A DNA stretch of 64,000 nt from Pontibacter lucknowensis (GCF_900156415.1 NZ_FTNM01000002.1:62001-126000); one strand, 5' to 3'. Positions 42,368 to 50,811 are shown, counted from the first letter of the stretch. Program-made: numbers and translations. Notes: generated by a model from the sequence alone, not told the origin.

Positions 42368-43517
42368 CAAACACAGTAAGATCGCTCGTCCGGCTTACGG
42401 CAACTTCGGGCGCAACGAATGGGCCATCGTGGGCGCACCCTGCGGCAAGATCAAGGCACTGGCGGATGATCTGATCAAGGGTTTGTCGGCCGACTACAAA
42501 TGCGCCTATGTGGACGCACACCACGCCAATACCGATGAAGAAGCGGTGCTGCCTGGACGTTTGGCTTCTGGCGCTGTAGCAGAGTATACCGACCAGATCC
42601 ATTACCACCAGTTCGACATGAAGCGTGAGCTGAATGCGTTTCAGTTCCGGCAACTGTTCCAGGACACCGACCTGGTGCTGGTGAACGGCAATCACGAGCA
42701 GGCAAAAGCGCAGGTGGTGATCATCGATGCTTCCAAAAAAGCGTCGCTTCAGAAAAGACTGCCACAGCTGACCAATATCGTGCTGTTTTTGTTGGCCGAT
42801 GGGATGGAGGAGGTATACGATTTTCTGCAGGAGGCTATACCTGACTGGCAGACTATACCTGTGCTGCAGCTAAGCGAAACCGGCAAGGTTGTCTCCTTCT
42901 TTCAAGAGCAGATGCTACAAGCCAAGCCAAAGCTGAACGGCCTGGTGCTGGCCGGTGGAAAGAGTCTGCGCATGGGCCAGGACAAAGGTGCGATGGCTTG
43001 GCACGGAAAAGAGCAGCGCTATCACATGGCCGATCTGCTGGGCGAGTTGTGTGAGCAGGTATACATCTCCTGTCGTACTGAGCAGCAGGCGGAGCTGGAT
43101 GTCAATTACAGCACATTGACCGACACCTTCATCGGCTTGGGACCTTACGGTGCTATTCTATCAGCTTTCCGCAAAGACCCGGATGCCGCCTGGCTGGTTG
43201 TGGCGTGCGACTTGCCGCTGCTCGACCCAGCTACGTTGAAGCACCTCGTGGAGCATAGAAATACCTCCGCCAATGCCACCACATACGCCAGTCCGCAGGA
43301 CGGATTTCCGGAACCACTGATCGCGATTTGGGAGCCGAAGAGTTATCAGGTACTGCTTTCATTTCTGGCGCAGGGCTATACCTGTCCGCGCAAGGTGCTG
43401 CGCATTTGCGAGATTCATCTGATAGAATCTGCGAATGCGGATGCCCTGCTTAACGTGAACACGCCGGAGGAACTGGAGCAGGTACAGCTGTTGCTTCAAG
43501 ATAAAACCACTTACTAA
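42348..43517 (+). CDS. mobA: Fusion of MobB-like domain and MobA molybdenum cofactor guanylyltransferase
   Basis: From the GTG at 42348 the protein has 389 residues. The N-terminal half (to about 190) looks like MobB: a P-loop-like VGAPCGKIKAL and AYVDAHHANTDEEAVLPGRLASGAVAEYT. The P-loop is shortened and lacks the usual Gly-x4-Gly-Lys-Thr/Ser, so nucleotide binding may be lost. The C-terminal half is MobA: LVLAGGKSLRMGQDKGAMAW, and LVVACDLPLLDPATLKHLV with the metal-binding Asp. It makes the guanine-dinucleotide cofactor. It overlaps moaC by 20 bases and moeB by one base (TAATG). Confidence 0.82.
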   Translation: MTSKEHSKHSKIARPAYGNFGRNEWAIVGAPCGKIKALADDLIKGLSADYKCAYVDAHHANTDEEAVLPGRLASGAVAEYTDQIHYHQFDMKRELNAFQFRQLFQDTDLVLVNGNHEQAKAQVVIIDASKKASLQKRLPQLTNIVLFLLADGMEEVYDFLQEAIPDWQTIPVLQLSETGKVVSFFQEQMLQAKPKLNGLVLAGGKSLRMGQDKGAMAWHGKEQRYHMADLLGELCEQVYISCRTEQQAELDVNYSTLTDTFIGLGPYGAILSAFRKDPDAAWLVVACDLPLLDPATLKHLVEHRNTSANATTYASPQDGFPEPLIAIWEPKSYQVLLSFLAQGYTCPRKVLRICEIHLIESANADALLNVNTPEELEQVQLLLQDKTTY

Positions 43518-44581
43518 TGCAAGCTTCCGATTTGTTACGCTACAGTTGCCAGATCGCCTTGCCGGGTTTCGGGGAGGCCAGCCAGAAGCGTCTGCAGCAG
43601 GCACGTGTGCTGGTGGTGGGGGCTGGCGGACTGGGTTGTCCGGCTGCGCAGTACCTGGCCGCCGCAGGTATAGGCACGCTGGGTATCGCCGACTTCGATA
43701 CGGTGTCGCTGGGAAACCTGCACCGGCAGGTACTTTTCACGCCGGCCGAAGTAGGGCAGAATAAAGCCCGTGTAGCCTGCGACAAATTGCAGCACCAGAA
43801 TCCAGGTATAAAACTGGTACCTCACGAACTGAAAGTGACCTCGGCCAACGTGCTGGCGCTCCTGCAGGACTATGACGTGGTGCTCGACGGGACGGATAAT
43901 TTCGATACGAAATACCTCCTCAACGATGCCTGTGTACTGGCCGGAAAGCCATTGGTGTATGGGGCCATTTACCAATTTGAGGGACAGGTGGCTGTGTGGA
44001 ATGTACCGGTTGAAGCAGGCAAAAGAAGTCCGAACTACCGCGATGTTTTCCCTGAGGTGGATGCTTCGCAGGTGCCCAACTGTGCCGAAGGCGGCGTCAT
44101 TCCGACACTGGCCGGTATGATCGGCTGTATGCAGGCAAACGAGGTGCTCAAACTGGTCACGGGTGCCGGCGAGCCGCTGGTGGGCAAACTCCTTTTGCTG
44201 GATGCCTTAACGATGCAAAGCCGCATCATTAAAGTCGGGAAAGTGTCAAATGTGACGATCGATATATTGCCGGAAACAGAGGAAGTGCCGCTTATCTCTG
44301 TGCCAGAACTAAAACAAGGTATAGCCAAGGGGCTTTACGAGTTAGTGGATGTAAGGCGCGACGAAGAGCGGAAAGCCTTTCACATCGGCGGAAAGCATGT
44401 GCCACTCGACAGGCTGGGAAAAGAGGTAGAACAGCTGCAGACAAATAAGCCACTGGTATTCTACTGTGCCTCAGGCAAGCGGAGCGGAGAGGCGGTGAAA
44501 AATATCCGGAAGCAGCTACCGGGCCTGCAGGTATACTCCCTTGAAGGCGGCATAAAAGCCTGGAAAGAACAACAGGTATAG
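43517..44581 (+). CDS. moeB: MoeB/ThiF-type adenylyltransferase with C-terminal rhodanese domain
   Basis: The 354-residue protein activates the C-terminal Gly-Gly of MoaD. The N-terminal E1-like part has GAGGLGCPAAQYLAAAGIGTLGIADFD, the ATP site, and DGTDNFDTKYLLND. The catalytic or scaffold Cys is in PNCAEGGVIPTL. The C-terminal rhodanese-like domain (about 255-354) has the active loop YCASGKRS, so the protein may also supply the sulfur, as in bacterial MoeB-rhodanese fusions. The ATG overlaps the previous stop by one base. Its stop abuts that of moaE on the other strand (TAGCTA). Confidence 0.93.
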   Translation: MQASDLLRYSCQIALPGFGEASQKRLQQARVLVVGAGGLGCPAAQYLAAAGIGTLGIADFDTVSLGNLHRQVLFTPAEVGQNKARVACDKLQHQNPGIKLVPHELKVTSANVLALLQDYDVVLDGTDNFDTKYLLNDACVLAGKPLVYGAIYQFEGQVAVWNVPVEAGKRSPNYRDVFPEVDASQVPNCAEGGVIPTLAGMIGCMQANEVLKLVTGAGEPLVGKLLLLDALTMQSRIIKVGKVSNVTIDILPETEEVPLISVPELKQGIAKGLYELVDVRRDEERKAFHIGGKHVPLDRLGKEVEQLQTNKPLVFYCASGKRSGEAVKNIRKQLPGLQVYSLEGGIKAWKEQQV

Positions 44582-44998
44582 CTAAGGATGGGCAGCCACC
44601 CATACCTCACCGTCCTCAAAAATCTCTTTTTTCCAGATAGGCACCGTTTGCTTGAGCGTGTCGATAATATAGCGGCAAGCATCAAAAGCAGCATCCCGAT
44701 GGGCAGCGGCCACGGCAATGATCACCGGCACTTCGCCCACCTGCAACACGCCTGTGCGGTGATGCAGCAGTATCTTTTCGATAGGCCATTTAGCCTGCGC
44801 TTCTTCCGCGATTTTCTGCATTTCCTTCAGGGCCATTTTGCCGTAGGCCTCAAACTCCAGTCGCAATACTGCCTTGCCTTTGGTGGCGTTGCGCACTGTG
44901 CCGATGAACACGTCAATGCCCCCGCACGTCGGCGACATGACCCATTCGATGCAAGCCGAAATATTAAGCGGCTCTTCTGTTAGTTGTAGATCGATCAT
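44582..44998 (-). CDS. moaE: Molybdopterin synthase catalytic subunit MoaE
   Basis: The 138-residue large subunit of molybdopterin synthase adds two sulfur atoms to cyclic pyranopterin monophosphate. It has IDVFIGTVRNATKGKAVLRLEFEAYG, the catalytic region HHRTGVLQVGEVPVIIAVAAAHRDAAFDACRYIIDTLKQTVPIWKKE with the two active Lys residues near the end. Complete length. It is read toward moeB and directly follows moaD, 11 bases away. The two stop codons of moeB and moaE touch without a spacer or hairpin. Confidence 0.96.
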   Translation of the reverse strand: MIDLQLTEEPLNISACIEWVMSPTCGGIDVFIGTVRNATKGKAVLRLEFEAYGKMALKEMQKIAEEAQAKWPIEKILLHHRTGVLQVGEVPVIIAVAAAHRDAAFDACRYIIDTLKQTVPIWKKEIFEDGEVWVAAHP

Positions 44999-45009
44999 GT
45001 GCTCTGTGC

Positions 45010-45252
45010 TTAACCGCCGCTCACCGGAGGGATAATGGCCACTTCATCTTCGGGCGCCAGTTCCTGACCGGCCTCGGCATACTCATCGTTTACAGCGATC
45101 ATAAAAGAAGACAGCTGCTTCAGGCGGGGGTATTGCATTTCCAGCGCCGTCCGTAGTGCCTCTACCGTCGCTTCTCCTGAGAGTTCTACCGCTGTGGACG
45201 AGCTGCCAAATATGTCTTTGGCAATGCCGAATGCCAGGACTTTTACTTTCAT
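45010..45252 (-). CDS. moaD: Molybdopterin synthase sulfur carrier MoaD
   Basis: The 80-residue ubiquitin-like carrier ends in SGG; the terminal Gly-Gly is adenylated by MoeB and then thiocarboxylated. The core is the beta-grasp fold: KVKVLAFGIAKDIFG, EATVEALRTALEMQYPRL, NDEYA and EDEVAIIPPVSGG. It is the first gene of a moaD-moaE pair read opposite to moaA-moeB. Small size and tail are diagnostic. Confidence 0.94.
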   Translation of the reverse strand: MKVKVLAFGIAKDIFGSSSTAVELSGEATVEALRTALEMQYPRLKQLSSFMIAVNDEYAEAGQELAPEDEVAIIPPVSGG

Positions 45253-45328
45253 ATTATCGGGGAAAAAATTCAGACAAAGGATAACAGACTTTTCTCAAGA
45301 GTTTAAATACACGCTAATACCTTGTCCC

Positions 45329-46093
45329 TCAATTAAACAAAGGCAGGTGCTTGTAGAGCACTTCTATACCTGCCACAAAAATCAGTACGGCTGTCAGACG
45401 GCGGATCTCCAGCGGGTTGAACCGGGCAATAGCCAGGCGTGAGCCGAGTTGTCCGCCAGCAAGCACGGCTATACCTAGCCAAAGTATACGGCTAAAATCG
45501 ACGGTGGCCGGAAGCTGTGTCAGTTGACCCGCTATACCTGCTACAGAGTTCACAAGGATGAACAAACTGGCCGTGGCAGCAATGCGTTTCGCGGAGTCCC
45601 ACCGGATCAGGTTGAGCAGGGGTGCCAGGAAAATGCCGCCTCCAATCCCCACCATACCCGACAGCAGGCCCAGACTGCCGCCCAACAGGCCATCGCGGGT
45701 ATAGCGCGGTGGTGTCGCCACTGTTTTCTCTGTCCTCCCAGCTAAGTGATTTTGCATCCAAAGTAGTACCGCTGCCACCTGCAGACTACATCCCAACAAA
45801 ACAAAAAACGTGTCCTGTTCCAGTCGCAGACTCGCCCCCAGAAAAGCCATGGGCACACTGACCAGCACCAACGGAATGATCTTTTTCCAGTCCACCTGCC
45901 GGTGCCGGATGAACAGCACTGTGCCACCCGTTACCACAACCACATTGCAAAGCAGGGCGATCAGCCGGATCTCCTGGAAAGCCAGCGGGTATAGTGCCAG
46001 CACGGCCAGGTAACTTGAACCGCCGCCAAAGCCCACCGAAGCATATACAAAGGCAATCACAAAAAAGAAGAACAGTAATTCCCAGTGTTGCAT
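45329..46093 (-). CDS. TauE/SafE family sulfite or organic-anion exporter
   Basis: The 254-residue membrane protein has about eight hydrophobic segments. The family signature GFGGGSSYLAVLAL is near the N-terminus, and the second repeat SGMVGIGGGIFLAPLLNL in the middle. TauE/SafE proteins move sulfite, sulfoacetate or related anions; a link to sulfur handling for molybdopterin is tempting since it is read downstream of no other sulfur gene but is next to moaD. That link is inference. It seems to be a single transcript, separated from moaD by 76 bases. Confidence 0.88.
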   Translation of the reverse strand: MQHWELLFFFFVIAFVYASVGFGGGSSYLAVLALYPLAFQEIRLIALLCNVVVVTGGTVLFIRHRQVDWKKIIPLVLVSVPMAFLGASLRLEQDTFFVLLGCSLQVAAVLLWMQNHLAGRTEKTVATPPRYTRDGLLGGSLGLLSGMVGIGGGIFLAPLLNLIRWDSAKRIAATASLFILVNSVAGIAGQLTQLPATVDFSRILWLGIAVLAGGQLGSRLAIARFNPLEIRRLTAVLIFVAGIEVLYKHLPLFN

Positions 46094-46117
46094 GTGGTTG
46101 ATAATTGAACATTATCT

Positions 46118-46238
46118 CCTCGCTTGCCTCTGGCGAATGTGCGCTATCTGGCGGACTCTAGCCGACATCCCAGTGACTGTCGGAACAAGTGGCGGGACGC
46201 CACTAGGATAACTCACACTCGCGGGACGCGAGCGAGGG
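46118..46238. repeat. Dispersed palindromic repeat, copy F (full, left arm decayed)
   Basis: The right arm GATAACTCACACTCGCGGGA then CGCGAGCGAGGG is intact, while the left arm CCTCGCTTGCCTCTGGCGAA has drifted. The core TGGCGGACTC and GGCGGGACGCCAC are recognisable. It sits in the 158-base spacer between the exporter and the cytochrome gene. Confidence 0.8.
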
Positions 46239-46251
46239 AGTAGCTGGAATT

Positions 46252-46683
46252 CTACTTCTTCCGCTCCGTTTTTACCTGGGCGGGTAATACTGGCTTGGCT
46301 TTGTTGCCCCAGCTGTTTTGGATGTAGTTGAGTACATCAGCCACTTCCTGATCAGACAGGGAGTCATAGCCAGGCATGGCCATGTTGTAGGTGTCTCCGT
46401 TCACAGTAATTTCACCGCTCAGCCCGTGCAGCACCGTGCGAATAGCCCGTTTCTGGTCTTTCATCAGGTAATCGGACTTGGCTAATGGCGGGAAAGTGGA
46501 CGGTATCCCTTCGCCCTCCGCCATGTGGCAGCTCGCACAGTTGGCGGCGTATACCTGCTGGCCTCTTACCAGGCTTTCTTTCAGGGCGTCGTTCGGTTTG
46601 TCTGTAACAGGCAGGTTGCCGGGTGAATCTATTGACAACATACCGGTAGTCAGCAAAAGAGCTGAGAGTAAGCTTTTGATCAT
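46252..46683 (-). CDS. Small exported cytochrome c
   Basis: From the ATG at 46683 the protein has 143 residues and a signal peptide (MIKSLLSALLLTTGMLS); a longer frame to 46734 would put charged residues in front and is less likely. The haem site is CASCH in YAANCASCHMAEGEGI. The Met ligand is MAMPGYDSLSDQEVADVLNYIQ, a typical class I pattern. Electron donors or acceptors are not shown, but a periplasmic carrier would suit the IorAB-like hydroxylase encoded nearby. This link is inference. It ends with a Lys-rich tail. Confidence 0.88.
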   Translation of the reverse strand: MIKSLLSALLLTTGMLSIDSPGNLPVTDKPNDALKESLVRGQQVYAANCASCHMAEGEGIPSTFPPLAKSDYLMKDQKRAIRTVLHGLSGEITVNGDTYNMAMPGYDSLSDQEVADVLNYIQNSWGNKAKPVLPAQVKTERKK

Positions 46684-46752
46684 GTTTTTTCTGGTTAGAG
46701 CGACTAATATAAGCATTATTCGCTTGTGGTGCATGAACTGTCGCAGGCAGTG

Positions 46753-48570
46753 TTAGGCATACAGTGAGCTCACAAGGTCCTGATACCTTTCCAGAATAAC
46801 CCGTCGCTTGAGTTTGAGGGTTGGGGTGAGCTCCCCATTTTCGATGGACCACTCACCCGGTATAAGTGCGAACTTTTTGATCTGCTCTACCGGGTTGAAC
46901 TCCAGGTTATACTGGTTCACAGCCTGTTTGATCAGTGTCCATACCTCTTTGTCTTCCAGCACCGCCAGGTTGCCCGGGTAAGACTTGCCCTGTGTTTCGT
47001 ACCATTCCCGCAGCTTGTTGAAGGCTGGCACGATCAGGGCTCCCACAAATTTCTGCATTTCGCCGACGACCATGATCTGCTCGATCCAGCCGCTCTCCAC
47101 CATCTTGTTTTCGATCGGCTGCGGGGCGACATATTTGCCGCCGCTTGTCTTGAAAAGCTCTTTCTTGCGGTCGGTTATCTTCAGGAATTTTCCATCGATC
47201 AAAGTACCGATGTCGCCGGTATGCAGCCAGCCCTCGTTATCGATCACCTCCGCAGTCAGGTCAGGCCGTTTGTAATAGCCCATCATTACATTGGGGCCTT
47301 TGCAAAGGATCTCTCCGTCTGGTGCGATCTTCACTTCCACATTTTTGAGGAGCGGACCTACTGTACCGAACATGCGGTTTTCCTCGGAATAGCGATTGCC
47401 ACTGATAATCGGGGAGGCCTCGGTGAGACCGTAACCTTCCTGTATGACGATGCCGGCGGCTGTGAAGATGCGGAGCAGTCGCACCTGGCAGGCGGCTGCT
47501 CCTGTTATAACCGACTTCACTTCGCCTCCTAGTGCCTGACGCCATTTGCTGAACACCAGCCGGTCGGCTATGGCCAGCTGCAGCCGGTAGGTCAACGGCA
47601 TCGGCTTGTTGATCTCAAAACGCTCGGCCAGGTCCAGTGCCCAGAAAAAGATCTTCTTCTTGTTGCCCGTCAGCTCGGAGCCTTTGGCCACAATGCCTTC
47701 GTATACCTTCTCGAGCAGGCGCGGCACGGTCGTGAAAATAGTGGGTTTGACTTCCCGCAGGTTGCCGGCAATGGTTTCCATCCCTTCGGCATAGTAAATG
47801 GATACGCCACAGTAGAAGTAGCAGTAGGTGGCCATGCGTTCGAAAGCATGGTTGAGCGGCAGAAAACTGATGGCCTTTTTGCGGAACACGCCCACTTCTT
47901 CAATGATCAGGGCACTGTCGAAGACATTGCTCAGGATACTGAAGTGGGAGAGCATCACCCCTTTGGGAGTGCCTGTAGTGCCGGAGGTGTACAGGATGGT
48001 GGCCAGGTCGTTTTCGTCTATGGCATCGCGTAGTACCTCCAGCTGTTGCAGGGTATGGGCAGCAGGCTCGGTCAGCAGCTCTTTCCAGGAGGGAGCATCC
48101 TCTACTGGTTTGAAGGTATAGATCGCCTGCAGTTCAGGCAGGTCATCCTGCATCCCTACTATCTTGCGATACAGCACTTCATTGCCGACAAAGATCATTT
48201 TGACGGCGGCATCGCGCAGGATAAACTCCAACTCACTGTTGCTGATAGTCGGGTAGATGGGGACCGAAATAGCACCGATCTGCTGGATGCCCATGTCCAC
48301 CAGCATCCATTCCGGACAGTTCGGGCTGATAATGGCCACCTTGTCACGGCCTTCCGGGCTGCCGTCGTTTCTGCTGATACCGGCACTGAGCAGGGAGGCA
48401 CTGATGCGGTTGACCAAGTCCTTTACTTCCTGGGTGCTGTAGGTGCGCCACTGGCCGTCTTCTTTTGAGGCCAGCATATCGTCAAGTGGAAACTGCTGCA
48501 ACTGCCAGTCAATGCAGTCAAAGAGGCGTGCAGGCCTGGCCTGCTGTGTGGTGTTCGTATTGTTTCTCAA
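46753..48570 (-). CDS. fadD: Long-chain fatty acid-CoA ligase
   Basis: The 605-residue AMP-forming enzyme activates fatty acids to acyl-CoA. Its P-loop-like motif is ILYTSGTTGTPKGVMLSH, the second AMP site is GYGLTEASPIISGN, and the later DRKKELFKTSGGKYVAPQPIE is the A8 hinge with the conserved Lys. It matches the long-chain type by length and by the segment AISFLPLNHAFERM. No signal peptide. It is 69 bases from the cytochrome gene and 75 from the metallo-hydrolase; all three are on the minus strand and may be one transcript. Confidence 0.93.
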   Translation of the reverse strand: MRNNTNTTQQARPARLFDCIDWQLQQFPLDDMLASKEDGQWRTYSTQEVKDLVNRISASLLSAGISRNDGSPEGRDKVAIISPNCPEWMLVDMGIQQIGAISVPIYPTISNSELEFILRDAAVKMIFVGNEVLYRKIVGMQDDLPELQAIYTFKPVEDAPSWKELLTEPAAHTLQQLEVLRDAIDENDLATILYTSGTTGTPKGVMLSHFSILSNVFDSALIIEEVGVFRKKAISFLPLNHAFERMATYCYFYCGVSIYYAEGMETIAGNLREVKPTIFTTVPRLLEKVYEGIVAKGSELTGNKKKIFFWALDLAERFEINKPMPLTYRLQLAIADRLVFSKWRQALGGEVKSVITGAAACQVRLLRIFTAAGIVIQEGYGLTEASPIISGNRYSEENRMFGTVGPLLKNVEVKIAPDGEILCKGPNVMMGYYKRPDLTAEVIDNEGWLHTGDIGTLIDGKFLKITDRKKELFKTSGGKYVAPQPIENKMVESGWIEQIMVVGEMQKFVGALIVPAFNKLREWYETQGKSYPGNLAVLEDKEVWTLIKQAVNQYNLEFNPVEQIKKFALIPGEWSIENGELTPTLKLKRRVILERYQDLVSSLYA

Positions 48571-48644
48571 AACGTGATACTTGTGTAGATGCCTATTAGC
48601 AATACTGCGAACAGGCTTTCTGTGTTGCTAATTTGGGCCAGGTC

Positions 48645-49766
48645 CTATTCCCACCACTTGCTGCGGGGTGTCTGGCGACCTAGTATGATCGATTGCCCGA
48701 TGCGCGGCGTCGTCATCATTATATTTTGAGCCTTGGCTGCTTTGGTCACTCGCTCGATCGGGTCGGTCCAGGAATGCAGGGCGAGTGCGAAGGCGCCCCA
48801 ATGGATGGGCATCATCAGTTTTCCTTTCAGGTCGAGGTGTGCCTGCACGGTTTGCTCCGGCATCATGTGGATGCTGGACCAGAGCTCGTTGTACTGTCCG
48901 CACTCCAGCAGTGTAATATCGAAGGGCCCGTATTTCTCACCGATTTCTTTAAACCCATCGAAGTAACCCGTATCACCACTGAAGAAGATGCGGTCGTTTT
49001 TGCCCAGGATCACCCAGGAGGCCCAAAGGGTTTTCATGCGATCAGAGAAGCCGCGACCGGAGAAATGGCGGGCTGGGGTGGCGACAAACTTTATACCTGC
49101 CATCTCGGCCTCGTCCCACCAGTCCAGTTCCGTGATCCTTTCGGCGGGCACACCCCAGCGCTCCAGGTGAGCACCCACGCCAAGTGCTACATAAAAGTGT
49201 CCGGTTTTATCGGCCAGTTGTTTGATGGAGCCATAATCCAGGTGGTCATAGTGATCATGCGAGATCAGGATGGCATCGATATAGGGCAGGTCTTCGATAG
49301 GTATAGGCAGCTCCTCGTTGAAGCGCTTGGGCCCCATAAAACTGATCGGGGAGGCCCGTTCGCCCAGCATCGGGTCTACGAGCAGCCGCTTGCCGTCCAG
49401 CTCGATCAGGAAAGCGGAGTGCCCGAACCAGGTGATGATGGTGGCTGTGTCCTGCACGCGCTCTAGTTGTGCAGGCGCTATTTTATCAACAGGCAGGTAC
49501 CAGTCCGGCTCCTGGTTTTCAACCTCGTCGAAGAATCGTGAGCGAATCATCTTCACATAGCCTTTGAAGCCGATGTCCATGTTGGTCTCGACTGGGTTAT
49601 GGAAGACACCATCGTGGTAGTGAGGAGAGGCCTGCATGGCCTGCAATCGCTTGCCTTTGGCCTCTGCGCCAAACTGAGGAGAGAGCTGCATGAAGCTGCA
49701 ACCGGCCACACCGATAAGAAGCAAAAGAAAAAGGAAGGTATAGCTGATGATCCGTTTTAGCGTCAT
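48645..49766 (-). CDS. Membrane-anchored metallo-beta-lactamase-fold hydrolase
   Basis: The 373-residue lipoprotein has signal peptide and lipobox V-A-G-C (Cys23). The zinc motif is SHDHYDHLD (H-x-H-x-D-H), with further ligands in LVDPMLG region, GDTGYFDGF and the C-terminal PIHWGAF. This matches the RomA/UlaG/NAPE-PLD-like group, where members hydrolyse phospholipids or lactones. The presence of an acyl-CoA ligase behind it is compatible with a role in lipid turnover, which is inference. It is transcribed away from the terminator at 49813. Confidence 0.87.
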   Translation of the reverse strand: MTLKRIISYTFLFLLLLIGVAGCSFMQLSPQFGAEAKGKRLQAMQASPHYHDGVFHNPVETNMDIGFKGYVKMIRSRFFDEVENQEPDWYLPVDKIAPAQLERVQDTATIITWFGHSAFLIELDGKRLLVDPMLGERASPISFMGPKRFNEELPIPIEDLPYIDAILISHDHYDHLDYGSIKQLADKTGHFYVALGVGAHLERWGVPAERITELDWWDEAEMAGIKFVATPARHFSGRGFSDRMKTLWASWVILGKNDRIFFSGDTGYFDGFKEIGEKYGPFDITLLECGQYNELWSSIHMMPEQTVQAHLDLKGKLMMPIHWGAFALALHSWTDPIERVTKAAKAQNIMMTTPRIGQSIILGRQTPRSKWWE

Positions 49767-49812
49767 GGGGCAAAATTACGAATTCTTCTGATGCAGGAGG
49801 GGATTGCACAGC

Positions 49813-49861
49813 AAAAAGCCCTGCTTGCGTTCAGCCATTCAGGCTTTGCAAGCAGGGCTTT
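49813..49861 (-). terminator. Terminator of the small multidrug-export gene
   Basis: AAAGCCCTGCTTGC (49815-49828) pairs with GCAAGCAGGGCTTT (49848-49861) around a 19-base loop. Read on the minus strand it ends with a T-run (AAAAA at 49813 on the plus strand). It separates the 49894 gene from the metallo-hydrolase gene. Confidence 0.8.
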
Positions 49862-49893
49862 CATATGTATCCGGTAAAATCCGGTATGCCGTC

Positions 49894-50367
49894 TTAGTTA
49901 AAGGAAAGCTGCGTCACACCCAGGTGACCCAGGTGCGTTGCCAGGGCCATGAAGATAGACGAGATCACTACACCCAAGCTAATGGCCATGAATGCTTTCT
50001 TGCGCTCGATCTTGAAGATATTGGCTGCAATGGTACCCATATAAGCCCCGGTACCAGGAAGCGGTATCATCACAAATACCATCAGTCCCCAGAAACCATG
50101 CTTTTTCACGTTGTCGCCAGCGATCTTTTTAGCTCGCTTCGACAGAAAGATAACACCTTTTTTGTAGGCTTTGAATGGCCAGAACTTCTGACTAAATGTA
50201 TCGATCAGCCACATGAACAGTGGAAACACCAGGGTGTTGGCCACCGTGCCGATCAGAAAAGCCAGTATAAAGTGAACATTGTTCAGAATGGCGTAAGGTA
50301 TGCCTGCCCGCGCTTCACCGAAAGGGGAGATACTCAGAAGAAAGGTATAAAGAAGCGTTTCAAACAT
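49894..50367 (-). CDS. Small multidrug-export family membrane protein
   Basis: The 157-residue protein matches the Pfam Sm_multidrug_ex family: LLSISPFGEARAGIPYAI at the start, a basic cytosolic loop (KAYKKGVIFLSKRAKKI) and FVMIPLPGTGAYMGTIAANIF, where the Pro-Leu-Pro-Gly-Thr-Gly motif is characteristic. It has four or five membrane helices. The family name is historical and the transported molecule is not established. It is monocistronic with a terminator behind and a long AT-rich spacer in front. Confidence 0.82.
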   Translation of the reverse strand: MFETLLYTFLLSISPFGEARAGIPYAILNNVHFILAFLIGTVANTLVFPLFMWLIDTFSQKFWPFKAYKKGVIFLSKRAKKIAGDNVKKHGFWGLMVFVMIPLPGTGAYMGTIAANIFKIERKKAFMAISLGVVISSIFMALATHLGHLGVTQLSFN

Positions 50368-50773
50368 ATTGTTCTAAAAAAATAAGCTAAGCTACTATTT
50401 TAAAGTCTGCAAATATAACGTCAAAATCGGTGGTTATACATCAGAACATGCTACTGTCACTGAAAATATTTTATCCACCTCTATATCAGACGTTTCAGTT
50501 GAGTAACTAGTGCACCTGTAACAGCATCACTATCAATTTAATTCAACGTGTTTTAGTAGTTTTTTGATATAGTGATTTACTAATTATAAATATAATATCA
50601 GATGTGTTTCTGGTTTGATTAAGCTAAAATAACCCTTATAGATTCTTAAGCCATATTTTAAACAAATTTTTGTTGGGCGGATGTGGGATTGTGTTAAGCC
50701 TTAATGCTTGTTTTTATTGTAATATTTTTATTTTGGAAATCTGGCTGTCTCAGCTGCTCTCTATATAAAAACA
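50368..50773. other. AT-rich spacer with no gene seen
   Basis: About 400 bases that hold no usable frame on either strand. The base composition is much richer in A and T than the rest of the window. It must contain the promoter of the gene at 49894. I find no tRNA, repeat or IS end in it. Confidence 0.4.
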
Positions 50774-50811
50774 AAAACAGGTGCAAAAGTTCTGGAATTT
50801 GCACCTGTTTT
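50774..50811 (-). terminator. Terminator of the short-chain dehydrogenase gene
   Basis: AAAACAGGTGCAAA and TTTGCACCTGTTTT form a 14-bp perfect stem. Read on the minus strand it is followed by a T-rich tract. It lies 50 bases behind the stop at 50862. Confidence 0.8.

Noticed and set aside
50368..50773. tRNA or small RNA gene in the AT-rich spacer
   Set aside because: I could not find a cloverleaf, conserved TTCGA-type loop or strong hairpin; only AT-rich DNA.
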